5,630 nucleotides of DNA from an uncultured Caryophanales bacterium (GTDB lineage: Bacteria > Bacillota_I > Bacilli_A > RFN20 > CAG-826). Below the pieces are notes generated by a model, which was not told where the DNA came from, searched no databases, and was given only the letters and a program-made list of their open reading frames with translations. The stretch is taken from NCBI GenBank assembly GCA_937895315.1, contig CALAWM010000069.1:1-5630 (forward strand). The letters run 5' to 3'. Both the position numbers and the translations under genes were made by a program. Below are positions 5,630-5,630 of this stretch, in pieces (position 1 is the stretch's first letter; the number at the start of each line of letters is the position of its first letter).

Positions 5630-5630
5630 T

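Overview
The window reads as a gene-dense stretch of an AT-rich bacterial chromosome, roughly 40% G+C by eye. All genes are on the minus strand, so transcription runs from the right edge to the left. Strong AGGAGG-type ribosome sites, TATAAT -10 boxes, TAA/TAG stops, and ABC exporters of the Bacillus BmrC/BmrD (YheI/YheH) type point to a low-G+C Gram-positive lineage (Bacillota, or a standard-code relative such as the Acholeplasma/Izemoplasma side of Mycoplasmatota). Tryptophan is written TGG and no TGA interrupts the long frames, which argues against Mycoplasma/Spiroplasma-type UGA=Trp decoding. The species cannot be told from this sequence.

Layout in transcription order. (1) 5630-5030: the last 199 codons of an ABC exporter ATPase subunit whose 5' part lies off the right edge. 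(2) 5029-4940: a short gap with a hairpin just after the ABC stop, a promoter-like -10, and a strong ribosome site. (3) 4939-2085: a three-gene unit with two 8-base overlaps: a short-type 6-phosphogluconate dehydrogenase, a glucose-6-phosphate dehydrogenase, and a small metal-dependent hydrolase of the cyclase/kynurenine formamidase family. (4) 2084-1966: a regulatory gap with a hairpin, an 18-base perfect palindrome and a good sigma-A-type promoter. (5) 1965-1: a complete ABC exporter half-transporter with a degenerate Walker B, followed one base later by the start of its probable partner, which runs off the left edge.

The central unit encodes the two dehydrogenases of the oxidative pentose phosphate pathway, which make reducing power and ribulose 5-phosphate. 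The step between them, 6-phosphogluconolactone hydrolysis, has no classical lactonase gene here. The co-encoded cyclase-family hydrolase sits where one would be expected, which makes it the most interesting functional question in the window. The flanking ABC genes belong to the heterodimeric multidrug/peptide exporter class. By their motifs, the right-edge gene is the catalytic (Glu-bearing) type of subunit and the complete left gene is the degenerate (Asp-bearing) type. They are probably members of two separate pairs rather than partners of each other.

Two regulatory arrangements deserve attention: a 7-base anti-Shine-Dalgarno sequence upstream of the 6-phosphogluconate dehydrogenase promoter, which could silence read-through transcripts, and the palindrome overlapping the -35 of the left ABC operon, which looks like a repressor operator. 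I see no tRNA, rRNA, CRISPR, insertion sequence or other mobile element.
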